Program-made: the position numbers and the translations under genes
Part shown: piece by piece, positions 1 to 11,462 of the stretch
How the letters are laid out: each line of letters opens with the position of its first letter
Position numbering within the stretch: the stretch's first letter is position 1
The notes under the pieces: generated by a model
The model's database searches: none
What the model was told of the DNA's origin: nothing
What the model saw: the letters and a program-made list of their open reading frames with translations, nothing else
From: Hofstenia miamia
Taxonomy: Eukaryota; Xenacoelomorpha; Acoela
Assembly (NCBI GenBank): GCA_004352715.1
Contig: SCFE01000083.1
Span: forward strand, 351,991-415,990
Reading direction: 5' to 3'
DNA: 64,000 nt

Positions 1-736
1 ACGTTAATACAAATAAACGCAATTTAACTTAGTATGTCCACATAATTTCATTCACAATTCTTTTAAATACCCTATGATGATAAGATATAATGATACATAC
101 ATGTATAACATGAGCAAAAATAATCAAGTTAATACTTTGAAATGTTGTTAATTCCACTAAAAGATTATTTTTTAATATTTTATTGTATTTTATTTCCTAG
201 AACACTAGCTGACTTCTATTTTACATTTAGGCATTTTTTCTATCATTGCAGAGTATTAACGGTATACGGTATATTGAGTCGCCTTTATTGATTTAAGTTT
301 ATTAAGTTTTCTGTTCATAGACATATTGACAAATTTAATATTGAACTGCAATGAGTTTTATAAATTGCTTCTAAAGATTTTCAAGCGATTTTCTCCATTC
401 CTATTATGAAATTTGAACATCCAAAAATATGGAAACAACTTTTGGAGAATTTGCTTGAAAATACGCACTATTTTTCAACAAAAATTCAAATTGATCGACC
501 TTCTGACTGTTCAGGTAGGGGAAACAACTAACTTTAACTGTTTTTATGTAAATACCTCACCCTAACCCACTGAGTGGTTCGTGCGCAAAGTCAGAGGTTT
601 TTAATTAGTTCGTGAGTTATAAGCATTTAAAATTTTTCAAGAAACTAAAAAATTGGAAAATTTCAGGACAGTTTAAGATTAAGCAAAATAAATTAGGACA
701 AATTTGTAAGACGGATATTTAAATAGAACAACTTAC
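1..736. other. AT-rich sequence, nothing recognised
   Basis: No convincing coding, RNA or repeat feature was seen. If the exon at 737-869 is real, this stretch is the start of its downstream intron, since the gene runs on the minus strand. Confidence 0.4.
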
Positions 737-869
737 CCAAGTTGCGCTCTGATGACGACGTTAGCCAGTCTGGAAATATTATACTGAAAGCAGAACATAT
801 GGCCGCTAGAATACCAAAAATATTGGCTCCTAACAAAAACTTATCGGTAAACATTCACTGCTGCATTGA
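737..869 (-). CDS. Candidate first coding exon of a host membrane protein
   Basis: Read on the minus strand, a TTTTAG acceptor-like site precedes base 869. An ATG lies at 854-852 with an in-frame TGA just before it, and 39 codons run to a consensus GTAAGT donor at 736-731. The peptide starts MFTDKFLLGANIFGILAAIC and continues with a hydrophobic stretch ending in FPDWL. That is one membrane span, in a style reminiscent of the first helix of claudin/PMP22-type tetraspan proteins. That family link is only inference from a short hydrophobic segment. Downstream exons would lie to the left, outside the window or unrecognised. The acceptor before the ATG implies a 5' UTR intron. It could also be a chance ORF, but the ATG, coding bias and perfect donor together make that less likely. 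Confidence 0.45.
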
Positions 870-3363
870 CTAAAAGCACAAACAGTCATAATTAAAAAAA
901 TAAAAAAATAACATCTAAATTTTAAAATACAAAATACAGCAAACATCCTATTATTAAAAGGCCCATTATATAAAGCTAAGCATTCGTTTAATAGTGGGTT
1001 TCATGATAATGATATACAAAAGAATTTCACCAAAGAGTGAGTAAAAAACTGGTCGAATGAATTGAAATATCTTAATAAAGAAATTGTTAGATTTTTAAAG
1101 AAAATAATCATTATTACATACATGCGGTATTTTGTTTAATTTCATTTTGAGTCGAATCTCAAGTAAAAAAATCACACATTACTATTCCAGAACAAACACA
1201 GCATCTGCTTATAGTCAAAATCAAGGTGATGTCTTGAAATGAGCCACCGAGAGAATGGTTGAGGGAAGATGCCTTCGAATACATGATTTCAGTTTGTTGA
1301 AAGGCTCAAATTCAAAACGAACAAACAGCTAATTGTGGCAAGCGGAAACTTCAGATTGTCCAGCAAGCAGCTTGTGAAAGTCCTTTTTGTTAGATTAAGA
1401 AAATTTATTCAAAAGAATTTTCATTCAAAAACTAAAGGATAGGCGAATTTCGTGATCAGGCAACGATTGTAAAAAGTGCAAAAATGACTATTTCATGACA
1501 CTTTCTCCTTCATTATTGGCTCGTAATTGATACTAAAAAGAAACAAACGCATCCTTAGTGTGAGCAGTTTCATTTCTCCGTCACGAAAATGCAAACACAT
1601 AATGTCATAGATGTTGACAAAACTGAGTATTACTTTTAAAGCAGTGAATTAAGTAGTTTCCAAGGATTTAGCTTAAAAAGAATTGACAACACAATTTAGC
1701 TTTTACAGTGCGAATATATTGTGAGTAGTAATAATTGAAATAAAAAAATTAAAATTATTTATCAAATTAAACATCTGCAAATACTAAGCAATGTTGAACA
1801 ATTCTACCCAATAATTGTACTGCAGACACCTGCTTTAATGTGTCATATGTAAGAAAATGCAGGGTGAATGCGATTAATAAAGTGTTGCTATATTCAGGGA
1901 ATTCCGAAAGCGGAATTGTGGAATTCATCACTCAAGGAATAAAAAACAAAAATGCTAATAGCAGACGAATTACACACTTCAGCGATTGAAATGGTCTATC
2001 ATTATATAATAACGAATTGATAAACTAATCGCGTGTTCTGCACTACAACTTTTCCAATTTTTTAACTAATTAATAATGAAATCAGTGCGCAAACGTATTT
2101 TTCATAAAGACCTATGAATAAGAACAAGGTTTCTGTTTACTACAATACGTTAAAAACATTTGATAATTAGGTGGAAAAATATATTTATTGCATATTTATT
2201 AGGGATACAAATTAATCTAAAATTTAGAAAGTAGAAAAAGGAAACCCATAATTTATTGTAATGATCAATCATCTCAGACTTTCCTGGTTTATACACAGGC
2301 GGTTTAGAAAGAAAAAAAATTATCTATACTTGCACGGTCTGAAAATATTACAAATTGTCTGAAAAAACATGTAGCACTTAAACAAAACCCCTTTTTGACA
2401 TAAATGGTGTTTCAATAGGTTGCGTTAAACATAGTAGTAAATTTTCAAAAAGATCAATGCAGCTAAAAAATAAGAAACTAAAATAAAAATTTGAGACAAG
2501 TGTGATGCCCTGAAATAACTTAGGATAGAAAATACCTACCAAAAGAGCTAAAGCAGAATTCTGGTAGGAATCATTAGCAAGTTTTGGCAACTTGTTGAAA
2601 AGGCAAATTTATAATTATACCACAATTACTTCTCTAATAAAATTAGACTGTGCTGATGTTTTGAATGATCCATTAGAAGCCATTTAACTAGAAATGACAA
2701 CAGCACTACAAAATAAAATATACTACAAAATACCATATGGAAGAAATTTAATTTAAAGACAAAGTCATTAGGTTTAGAAATTTTATAGATAACCTACGTG
2801 ATGACTGAATAAAATCGTCTAGAATCGATTTCTGAAAAACGAGAAATTGAGGATGTACTGCATTTTGATAGATCATATTGATTCAAAGATTTTATATTTT
2901 AATATTACTGTAACAAAAAATTATCATTGAACATGTTGATTAACATTTTAACATACAGTACTTATAAAAAAATAACATAATAGAAATGTGAATTATTGAT
3001 TCACTGTTGAAAGCCGCAATTTCAAATGTAAAATATTTCCTGGAAAAACGTTCAACTTCCTATTTTCAATAAGAAATTTTCATTAAACTACTCTTTCAAG
3101 GAGTAGCATTCAACACCCAATGTCATATTGTGTACAATTCATATTTAACAGAGGTTATATTTTAATCAACTGCAGAAATTCTAACATAAAAATTGCAGCT
3201 TTCGTTAATCACAACTTTACTAATAACGAGATCAAATATTGTCATAGTTATTGTTAACCTGTGTGTAAAAATTTTTAAACACAACCATAAAGCGGATGTT
3301 ACACGACGGGCGTTGTCCTTGGAACTAAGTTAAATGCTCTTTGTCGTGATAGAAAATTGACAC
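870..3363. other. AT-rich non-coding stretch
   Basis: Many short A/T runs and no ORF with recognisable similarity. A GACGGGCG-containing GC island at 3304-3320 weakly resembles the arms of the inverted repeat at 5226-5375. Otherwise nothing supportable. Confidence 0.4.
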
Positions 3364-3418
<55 letters not shown>

Positions 3419-3452
3419 GAATAATAATAAGAATAATAATAATAATAATAAA
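3364..3452. repeat. (AAT)n microsatellite
   Basis: About 29 units of AAT/ATA, interrupted near its right end by two AAG units. It is a simple sequence repeat with no unique spacers. Confidence 0.95.
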
Positions 3453-3557
3453 TTTTAGAATCAGAAAGAAAACATCTGATAATCTTATTAATTTACAAAA
3501 TTAGAAAAAAGGACTATTTTTTAAGAATTCGATCGGGAAAGAAATTTGTATACTTAC

Positions 3558-3745
3558 TTCTTGCACTACAGCTGGAATGTGGTTTCCTTTCTCGTAACCC
3601 ATCAAGAGCATATAATTCTCGTTTGGAAATTATTCCACTCAAAATATGATTACTATTGCTCGGTATTTTGTCGTATAGCTTGTTATCCTTGTCCAAAATA
3701 AATTCCTTCATTGGTGTATAGGAATCCAATAATCCAATTTTTTGT
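3558..3745 (-). CDS. Possible internal exon of unknown protein
   Basis: An open minus-strand frame ends at a strong GTAAGT donor (3557-3552). The peptide is hydrophilic with balanced codon use and includes KEFILDKDNKLYDKI and ALDGLRERKPHSSC. No family was recognised. No clean acceptor is visible; the closest AG (GCAAAG) lacks a pyrimidine tract. The upstream bases read as the end of a LINE reverse transcriptase, so this may be LINE-derived sequence with a fortuitous donor rather than host coding sequence. Confidence 0.28.
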
Positions 3746-4051
3746 GCTTTGCGTTAGAGGCGATTAATCTTGTGTAGGATTTGTTGGAAACAAAATCCTC
3801 ATACACTTATGCAATAGTTTATATAAGTGGAAATCATTTTTCTATATAAATAATTCAAGTTTAAGTGCTTCATCTTGAGTAGGAGGAATATTAATAAAGA
3901 AACTTTTTTTCTCAAGTTTATTAACGTGTTCATCAAATCTGAGGTTTTGGACAAGATCACTCCAAGAACTACGACATTGCTTTTGTGTAGAATTTCGAAA
4001 TTGAATACAGAGTCCTGCAGATTTATTTGTACTGAAAAATATATTATTCAA
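3746..4051 (-). pseudogene. LINE reverse transcriptase fragment (thumb region)
   Basis: In shifting minus-strand frames the segment contains LRFDEHVNKLEKK and then a stretch ending ILHKINRL-RKAQKI. These match the usual order in CR1/L2/jockey-type LINE RTs: a DLGV...L.FD.H motif, then Y..YCI.VWG and the LQKKA.RI thumb motif. Several stops and frameshifts show it is dead. Only about 100 residues remain, so the clade is uncertain. Confidence 0.45.
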
Positions 4052-5225
4052 ATTTCACCATGACATAAGTTCTATAATAAGAGTAATTATCTTCAGCCGG
4101 TTGGATAAGAAATATGTACACAAAAGCTGTCATTTTAAAAAATGGATGAAACAAAAACAGTAACATTTCTACAAAAATGTGGATATTATCTTTGCATTTA
4201 CAATGCAATAGTATATTTAACAGTGCGAATAAAACAAATCTAAAGGATTGAAAAAATTACTAACAACTTTGTGATTGAAGAAATTTTTTCATATTAAAGT
4301 TAGCAGAGTCTTGGCCTACTAAAGGTCTTGTCAAGCAGGGTATTAAACAATAGAGTGCACTATTATTTTTGGGTAACAATTTGAAAATAAGTAAATTTTC
4401 GAAGTTCAAAAGTAATAAATTCTTGCAACTAATTGTACTTATTCTTTAATATTAATCTAAAATTGCGCGTAGATAGCTGGCTTCATTTTGCATTATATCG
4501 GATAATCTTCGAAATAGCAAATTAATCCAATTTCACTTAAAAATAATATGCAATTAAGTAGGCTAACATCATAATCGTAATTTGGAGTTGGGTACAATAA
4601 ATAAGGAAAAGTTATATCAAACGTTAACAAAAATTAGTCTATAATTTAGGGAGAACGTTTTTTTACGAATATTCTAATATGATTGAATTATTTACTCTAT
4701 TTTTTCTACTGGGTTTTCGAAATATAATATTTGAAATTCTAAACATAGTAATGAATTTTTTGATACATAAATTACAGTTTAATGGTTTGCAACCACTCGT
4801 ATTAGTTTATTGCACATATATTTTTAAACATAAAATTTTTTAATACCCCTATGAATTTTTAAAACAAAAATATCTAAAGAATGGCTTTAACAATGTTATA
4901 ACATATATTTTAAGAGAAAATGATAAAAAACGAGTTATGTCCAAGAATTACTAAAGTTCTGTGACAAAATATTATTTAATTAATTCATTTGATATTACAT
5001 AATTTTCTAGTTTTTTAAATATCAATATTTTGTAATAATATATTTATGAAGCATTCTTAAAACGGCTCATTTTAGTAAGTTATTTTTAAACACTTTGTCT
5101 CAATATTTGGCACGTCAGGTATCTGATACTTTGGAACGCATTTCAACGCTAATTAAAATGTTAAATTCATTGTGAAACCAACTTATTTTTCAAACTAACC
5201 AGTGAGGAATGATTTAAAATGCTCG
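4052..5225. other. AT-rich stretch, nothing recognised
   Basis: Very A/T-rich with many oligo-A/T tracts. No ORF, terminal repeat or RNA gene was recognised. Confidence 0.4.
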
Positions 5226-5375
5226 GCGCAAGCTTTTACACGGAGATCTTTGCGCCATTTGAAACAGAACATTATATTTCATAGTTTGTCTTGTTCGGAG
5301 ACAAATGATACACAAATGCCACTTAACTTCGGTGGTTTGCTCTAGGGCAAAAGCCATCGTGTAAAACCTGCTTAA
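5226..5375. repeat. Short imperfect inverted repeat, possible MITE
   Basis: The left arm (from 5226, with CTTTTACACGGAGATC) and the right arm (ending 5375, with CATCGTGTAAAACCTG) are imperfect reverse complements over about 30 bases, separated by about 90 bases. The arms are unusually GC-rich for the surroundings. No target duplication was identified. It could be a small non-autonomous DNA element or a structured satellite remnant. Confidence 0.35.
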
Positions 5376-6601
5376 ACAAAACACATAGTGGCAGTTAGCG
5401 TTTGAACCGACTATATTCTCTATAAAAAATAAAGATACTATTCTCCGAAAAAATTCCTGAAATACAAATTTGGAAATTTTAATGAAGACTGCATTTTAAT
5501 CAATTTTGAAAATATGATTTTCGATGCCTTTCTTAGAATGTTAATTTTAGTAAATCATTAAAAACATCTATTGTTTTGTGTAAAATTTACTTCAAACGGA
5601 TTTTTTTGAATTTGAGTTTTTTTAATTTTGCAATTAAATTAACATCTATTTTGAAAGCCCCTGATGAAATTGTGTTAATTACCTAAATAATCAACAACAA
5701 ATCACGATCAAAATAATATATTTTTGTATAAAAACGTAGTTGTCTCAACATAATATTTTTAAAAGCAACCTTGGTATTCTATATTGTGATTTGAACAAGC
5801 GTTTTTAGACAGTTTCCATCAATGGCATGTCGTCAAAAAATATTGATAGATGTTGCCAATGTAGCACTATTGTTTATTCCAGTTTTTACACAAAAATTGA
5901 AATTTGCAGATTCAATACCTTTTGGATTTTTAAATGTGTTAATATTTCCAAGTATTGGTGTTCGATATTATGCACACGTTTACACATGTTGCATTAAATC
6001 TACTACAAAGCATGATTTTTTTAAAATTTATCTAAAATAGATACGATTTAAATCTTATTATTTGCATAAATGAAATGTACATGTATATCAATTTAAGAAA
6101 AACGATTTATTCAAGAAGCTATGAACTCATTCACACCTAACTAAAACCTTATAAGAACTGTTTTGGTGCTTAAAGTTTTGTGTTTCACTGATGTTTTGAC
6201 TACTTATAATAACCTCTAAATTTACACCATCCTAGTTATATCAATCAAATGCTAATCTTTCGATGTAGTCTAATAAATTTCTTCAAAAATTTTTAAAAAG
6301 TTTACCAGAAACAGGTAGCGATAGCATAATCTTTTAATGGAACGTCTGTCCACATTCCAGGGAACCATATCAATGAGTTTTATTTTTATAATTAAATGTC
6401 AATTGCATTATTTACGATAACTGAAAATTGATTTTTTTTAAATGCAATCAGAATTTTTATGATTGTATGCAGATGAAAAAGACAATAAAATTTCACTTAT
6501 GGTATGAAAAAATGTCACAATTTAAACATTAGTGGTGAAACAATGACTAAATCAATTGTAAAGCCCATATTTAAGGCTGAATATCGAAATTCTAATGGTA
6601 G
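5376..6601. other. AT-rich stretch, nothing recognised
   Basis: An ORF of 72 codons at 5822-6040 has no recognisable similarity and looks random. Nothing else was supportable. Confidence 0.35.
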
Positions 6602-6771
6602 TCTCTGGAGAAATATTTTTTCTATGTTTCGAGCATCTACACTTCCGTTGATGACATTTTAAAGAAAGAATTCATCTTCAAAATTTATTTGCCTGACAAT
6701 TACTTAACGGTTAAGGATCCTTATGCTGCAATAAATGCAGATTTATGCAACTGGATCAATTCACTTTTAAG
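6602..6771 (+). CDS. Weak exon candidate
   Basis: After a TAG that could be a 3' splice site, a 57-codon frame stays open. It has coding-like composition, including YLPDNYLTVKDPYAAINADL, and ends at AG|GTAGCC, a poor donor, or at the in-frame TAG that overlaps it. No family was recognised. It is reported because the amino-acid composition differs from the K/N/I/F-rich noise around it, but it may be chance. Confidence 0.22.
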
Positions 6772-6904
6772 GTAGCCAAATTTAATTCATTAAATTTAAA
6801 TACAATTCTTACACTCCTACTGACGTTATTTGAATTATCACATAAAATGCGCACTGATGTCAATCAAAAGTTTAGTATCATGTTTTAAAATTGATTATGT
6901 ACTT

Positions 6905-8249
6905 GGTGTGTCTGAAAAGTTTTAGGAATTCAGCTATTCTCTAGGTGCATGTGCATTGTTAAGGCAGTGTCTGTAATAAGCCAATCAGAAATAAGTAAGG
7001 AATGACAAACTGTGTAAGTGCACATGCCATATTGCTCCATTTCATATTCTTCGTGCAATATTTTCTCATCACTGCTTCTGTGTGCAGCGAATATAAAATG
7101 CAATTATCAAAAGAACAGTTTCGAGCTTATGTGTACATTGAGGCTACACGAGGCTTAAGACCATCTGCCATCTATGACAATTTGCAAGCTGCAGCATCAT
7201 CGTCATCAGCATTTCCTCAGCCACCATCACAATCAACTGTATATCTATGGTGTAAACAGTTCTCTTCGGAATCCAAAACCACCCTGTGTGACGAACCCAG
7301 AAGTGGCCGCCCATCTTCATCCTGCACCAATAGCAACATCATGGCAATACGAGAGTCCATTCAAAAAGAGCCCAGGCAGTCGCTTCGAATGCTAGCTGAG
7401 GAGTTCGGCATAGGAAAAGATTCAGTTCGCAAAATTTTGACTGAAGAGCTGGGGTTGCGAAAGGTCTGTTCAGTATGGGTGCCGCACACTCTGTCGCAGC
7501 GGAATAAGGCGGATCGCGTGGAATGCGCTCGTAATTTGATCGCTTTGTACGAAAGAAATTCTCTAGAGGACTGCTTGCGCTATTGGACTACTGAGGATGA
7601 AACATGGATTCTTTTCAACATCCTCATGAGCAAACAAGAAAACAAAGTGTGGCTTCATCCATCAGAATCAAAGCTGAAGGTGACACGTCCAAAGCTTACA
7701 AACAAGAAGGTAATGATCCTGTTTGCTTTTACAGGAGACAAAAAATGTTATGTGGAAGCACTGACTCCTGGAGAAACAGTAACAGGTGACAGATATGTTT
7801 CCTTTGTGCATTCACTCGGCGAAAGGTGGCGTAAGCTGCGATCAACGCCTACAAAACTTCGAGAGTTGTGGTGGCAACACGATAACACAAGACCTCACTT
7901 AGCAGCTGCAGCAATGGAATTTCTTCATCACCAAGGTGTGACGATCATTAGGCAGTCAGCCTACAGTCCAGTCTTAAATCTCTGTGACCGCTACATATTC
8001 CGAGAATTGAAGAGGCACGTCAGAAAGATTACTTTTCGATCTTCCGATGAAATCGTAAACGAAACGCTACAGTGGTTTAGACAGATAGAAGAAAACTGTT
8101 TCTCACGTGAGATGCAACATTTAGTTGAACATTGCAAAAGGGTGATAAATGCAGGTGGTGATTACATTGTGTAAATATAATGTCTTTTTTTGGAATCTCA
8201 TTTCAATTTTAAAATGAGGTATAAATTCTTAAAACTTTTCAGACACACC
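6905..8249 (+). mobile_element. Mariner-family DNA transposon, complete
   Basis: About 1.35 kb, typical of mariners. It is bounded by inverted repeats of about 26 bases: 6905-6930 begins GGTGTGTCTGAAAAGTTTTA and 8224-8249 is its reverse complement with one mismatch. It encloses one uninterrupted transposase ORF. A TA lies outside the right end, but the left flank reads TACTT, so a clean TA target duplication cannot be shown. Confidence 0.93.
7098..8174 (+). CDS. Mariner transposase (DD34D)
   Basis: Catalyses cut-and-paste transposition of its own element, binding the inverted repeats in the nucleus. The chosen start (MQLSKEQF) gives 358 residues, close to the usual 340-350; the frame is open upstream to 7002 but that lies outside the normal protein. 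Order of motifs: N-terminal helix-turn-helix domains; WVPHTLSQRNKADRV (linker, WVPHEL-like); TEDETWILF with the first catalytic Asp; WQHDNTRPH with the second; YSPVLNLCDRYIF with the third Asp, 34 residues on. YSPV replaces the common YSPD, but that Asp is not catalytic. There is no stop or frameshift. CpG dinucleotides are retained, suggesting a recent arrival compared with the elements to the right. Confidence 0.93.
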   Translation: MQLSKEQFRAYVYIEATRGLRPSAIYDNLQAAASSSSAFPQPPSQSTVYLWCKQFSSESKTTLCDEPRSGRPSSSCTNSNIMAIRESIQKEPRQSLRMLAEEFGIGKDSVRKILTEELGLRKVCSVWVPHTLSQRNKADRVECARNLIALYERNSLEDCLRYWTTEDETWILFNILMSKQENKVWLHPSESKLKVTRPKLTNKKVMILFAFTGDKKCYVEALTPGETVTGDRYVSFVHSLGERWRKLRSTPTKLRELWWQHDNTRPHLAAAAMEFLHHQGVTIIRQSAYSPVLNLCDRYIFRELKRHVRKITFRSSDEIVNETLQWFRQIEENCFSREMQHLVEHCKRVINAGGDYIV

Positions 8250-8346
8250 ATATATTTTGATAAGGGCTCTCCAAAAAAATTCGAAGAGCGCCTGGATAAA
8301 TTGAAATGTATTCACAATATACTTGAAAGAGATAAACAAAATTAAA

Positions 8347-9228
8347 CAATAATAATAATGAATGACTTTATTTAGCCGTTGAAGGCAGACCCTACAAAAA
8401 TATAAAAACAAGTCAAGTTTTACGGCAGCGAGAACAGTCACAGGAGATTAAGTAGGAGCAGATTGAAGAGTAGGTGAAAAATGAGTGACGGGTTTTATTT
8501 ATTGAAGCTTGGCGACGGGGAAAAGAAATCAATCGCTGTTGGAGGGTTGAGAGTCAAGGTGTAATTAGCAACAGTACAAGCACAGTTGAAAAACGAGTGA
8601 AGGGTGCGATGTTTCTTGGAACAACGAATGGAGAAAGTGACAACATCATCAGAGCGAGTGGAGCGGGATTTTGAGAACTTAATTAAATCAAAAGGATCAA
8701 GGTCCAAATTGTGAGTGAACAAGCGATTGAACAGGAGGAGATCACAGCGGGAGAGTTGAGAATTTGAGAAGAGCATCTTTGTGTGGCAAGGGGAGATTCA
8801 TTTGAAAGCACGCTTCTGGAAGCGTTCCATAGAGTGGAAGAAGGAACGAGAAGGTCACTAAGAGGGAGAAGCGTAGAGAAGAATGGCGCGAGGAATGGAC
8901 TTGAACAAAGAGTTTCACAGCAGTCGTGTAATTAATGGGAACACTGCGGAAGAGGGCAAGGAGTGAAGAATTAGCTCTGCGGAGGCGCAAGGACACATGA
9001 CCAGACTAATTTAAGTTAGCAGCTATTTGAAATTCAAGATGCGCATGATGAGGAGAAAAGTTCACAGGAAAAGGAAGATCATACGGAGGATACAGAAAAG
9101 GAAATGCCACATGTTTTGATTGGGCTAAAATCAAGATGGGTAACAGAAAACCAAGTAGACAAAAGCTCAAGATCAGAGGTAATATTGGAGGCAAAAGAAT
9201 AACCAAAGTTGAAAATCGTACAGTAGAC
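8347..9228 (-). mobile_element. LINE 3' fragment with (AAT)n tail
   Basis: A minus-strand non-LTR retrotransposon end. Around 9100-9200 the frame reads SDLELLSTW, followed by an F-S-P-I-K-T motif, the RT thumb of CR1/L2/jockey-like elements. Further on are a QKRA motif and SIRCSKKHRTLHSFF near the C terminus. It ends in the conserved CGGCTAAATAAA-like 3' UTR and an ATT-repeat tail (8347-8361). There are multiple frameshifts. It is truncated at its 5' end near the tail of a sister copy at 9231. Confidence 0.7.
8495..8776 (-). pseudogene. LINE RT C-terminal region
   Basis: A 93-codon open segment of the fragment above. It corresponds to the last part of a CR1/L2-like ORF2, after the thumb. It contains RCSKKHRTLHSFF, resembling the closing block in which LINE proteins read 'R..RT..Y..SF...W N.LP'. 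No catalytic residues lie in this part. It is broken upstream by frameshifts and is not functional. Confidence 0.5.
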
Positions 9229-9614
9229 AGGATAATAATAATAATAATAATAATGAATGGTTTTATTTAGCCGCTGAAGGATGAATTAAAGACAGAATGA
9301 AGGAGGTCGTTGATTTCAACGAGGAAGAGAACAGCAAACACAGAACCTTAAGGAGCACCACTGGAGACAAGAGCAGAAGAAATAGACGAGCTGATTTTGA
9401 CACGCTGGCGAAGATTAGACAGGTAAGACTGGAAGAGTTCAATGAAATCAGCATCAAAGCCAAATAAACTTAATTTTTCATAAAGAATAGAATGAGGGAG
9501 CCGATCAAAAGCATTAGAAATGCTAAGAAAGATAATGCAACCAGGATCCTTATGATCAGAGTGGAAATAGCAATTTTCAATAAATTTTATTTGATTTAAT
9601 AAATAAACTTTCAA
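9229..9614 (-). mobile_element. Second LINE fragment: RT palm joined to the same 3' tail
   Basis: The minus strand at 9614-9348 encodes the RT palm block with SNAFDRLPHSILYEKLSLFG and SYLSNLRQRVKI, ending SSGAP, the start of the family's S.GVPQGS motif. Soon afterwards it jumps to the same AAATAAAACCATTC 3' UTR and (ATT)n tail (9231-9256) seen in the neighbouring copy. The segment holding the catalytic YADD-like box is missing, so this is an internally deleted, inactive copy. Confidence 0.7.
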
Positions 9615-11460
9615 AAATAATCAATTTGACATCATATTTTTTTTAATTAATATTTTTAATCATATGCCGAACATGGTCCCATCAAATAACATTTAGTTGT
9701 CATTTTGGAAAAATTGTATTAGTCGGACAAGCAAGCTACAGAGTTTCAAACGCCATCATTTTATCATGGAAAAACTAATGAAACATGCGAAAGAATTCAA
9801 ACAGCACAATGCCACATGCCAATACTCGAATATTGTCTTAAACATATTAAGATGACTAAGAATAATGTTTGAAGTAAAGAATTCAATAATAATATGACAG
9901 AAAGGATCTCTGTGCTTGGCCAGTGCAAGAGTAATGTAACATCCATGTCAGGTAAAGTAAACATAATGAAATGATGATACTCTTGAATCTTATGAACTTC
10001 CCCATCCATTATTATTATTATTAAAAGATTTGTATTCTCTAATGGAGAAGTTACATTAACATAAGTAAATAGCAATGAACAAAATTAAGAGCGACAATTG
10101 GTGCAAAAGCACTTTATGTAAAAAGTACACGTAACAGCAGGGTTAAGAAAAGAGATGACCATGGCAGAAAGATGTGCTTTTAGTGCTGTCCTATATTTGA
10201 CCAAGGGCCACGTGAAGGAAATAACTACACGTTCATTTGCAGCAGTTGTTTATGCCGAACTTGGTAGTTTTTGGAAGCTGAAAAGGAGGACAATCGGAAG
10301 AATCTGCATAACTACGAGTGTAGAAAGTGATTGAAGAAGAATGTCCAGATCGACTTTGTAATTGACAATTTTCCACATTAGAATCAGATCAGATAATATA
10401 AGCTTGCAACAAATAGGCAATTAGCGCATGTTAATTAACAGGTTCTTATAGTCATTCTTTCCAGCTACCCAGATTAGGGTATAATGTCAGGATGTCCTTG
10501 CAGTCCCATGGCTTAATTTCCAGGAACCTTCCGGGCAGTAACAGAGTGTCTACGCACTCTAAATTTAAGATTCAAACGGAACTTAACGCCTTATCAGTCA
10601 ACGAATAAATAAGTAAATGGTGTAAAAGAAATGGACATTTCAATTCCAATAACTGCTTATTGCAACAACCCTCAAATTTATATGAATCTAAACGTGACAT
10701 GTACATGTAGTAAGACAGGTAGGTGCAGTCGCAAGAAGAAATCCATTTATAGAAAACAATAAATTCAGGTGCACACACTTAGTTGAGAACCATATTCGCT
10801 TGTCAGAGTAAGTAAATGAAAATAATCAAAACAAAAATTTTTCCTTATTTGTTAAAATTATTAATTTTATATTCAATAAGTCCAAGTAAAATCAAGGAAT
10901 TGAATTGCAGAACCACTTAGAATTTTTCATCCTTAATTGAATAAAATTATGCTTTTGGGACATAACCAACAATTAATATAAAATTATATCAAAAACAGAG
11001 CAATTTGAAGTAATTGTGCACCAACAACAGAAAGCATGTTTGATCTTTTATAAATTAAAGCACTGAAAATTGATATTATTTAAGAATTAGGCAAACCACG
11101 CAATGCGTTTTCTCTACATAAATTCAGGTTGATACAAATAAAGACGGATTGCCTTATGCTCCCTAAAGAAAAATTAGAGCAATACTGAGTTCTCTATGTT
11201 TAAAGAAGCATAAAAAAAATATAAAAAGGATTTTTAAGCTGGCCCAAAGCTTCTTTTACTAATATATAGATGATTTAAAAATATTGTCCGAAAAGAAATT
11301 TGATAAAATAAACATTGTAAAAGACTATTATAAATAATTATTGGACATTTCTCAGAATATGAAGACAAATTATATTTAATGCAATTTTTATTGAAAGGCA
11401 TGGTGATGATTGATATTAATATTGCCAATGAATCTAGAAAATGACAGCATCATTAATGAG
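9615..11460. other. Non-coding, nothing recognised
   Basis: Contains a short (ATT)n run near 10010-10024 and isolated A/T-rich segments. No convincing gene or mobile element termini were seen. Confidence 0.35.
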
Positions 11461-11462
11461 TA

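Noticed and set aside
3364-3452. CRISPR-like array
   Set aside because: It is a plain (AAT)n microsatellite without unique spacers.
5822-6040. 72-codon plus-strand ORF as a host gene
   Set aside because: No similarity, composition like the AT-rich background, no splice or promoter context.
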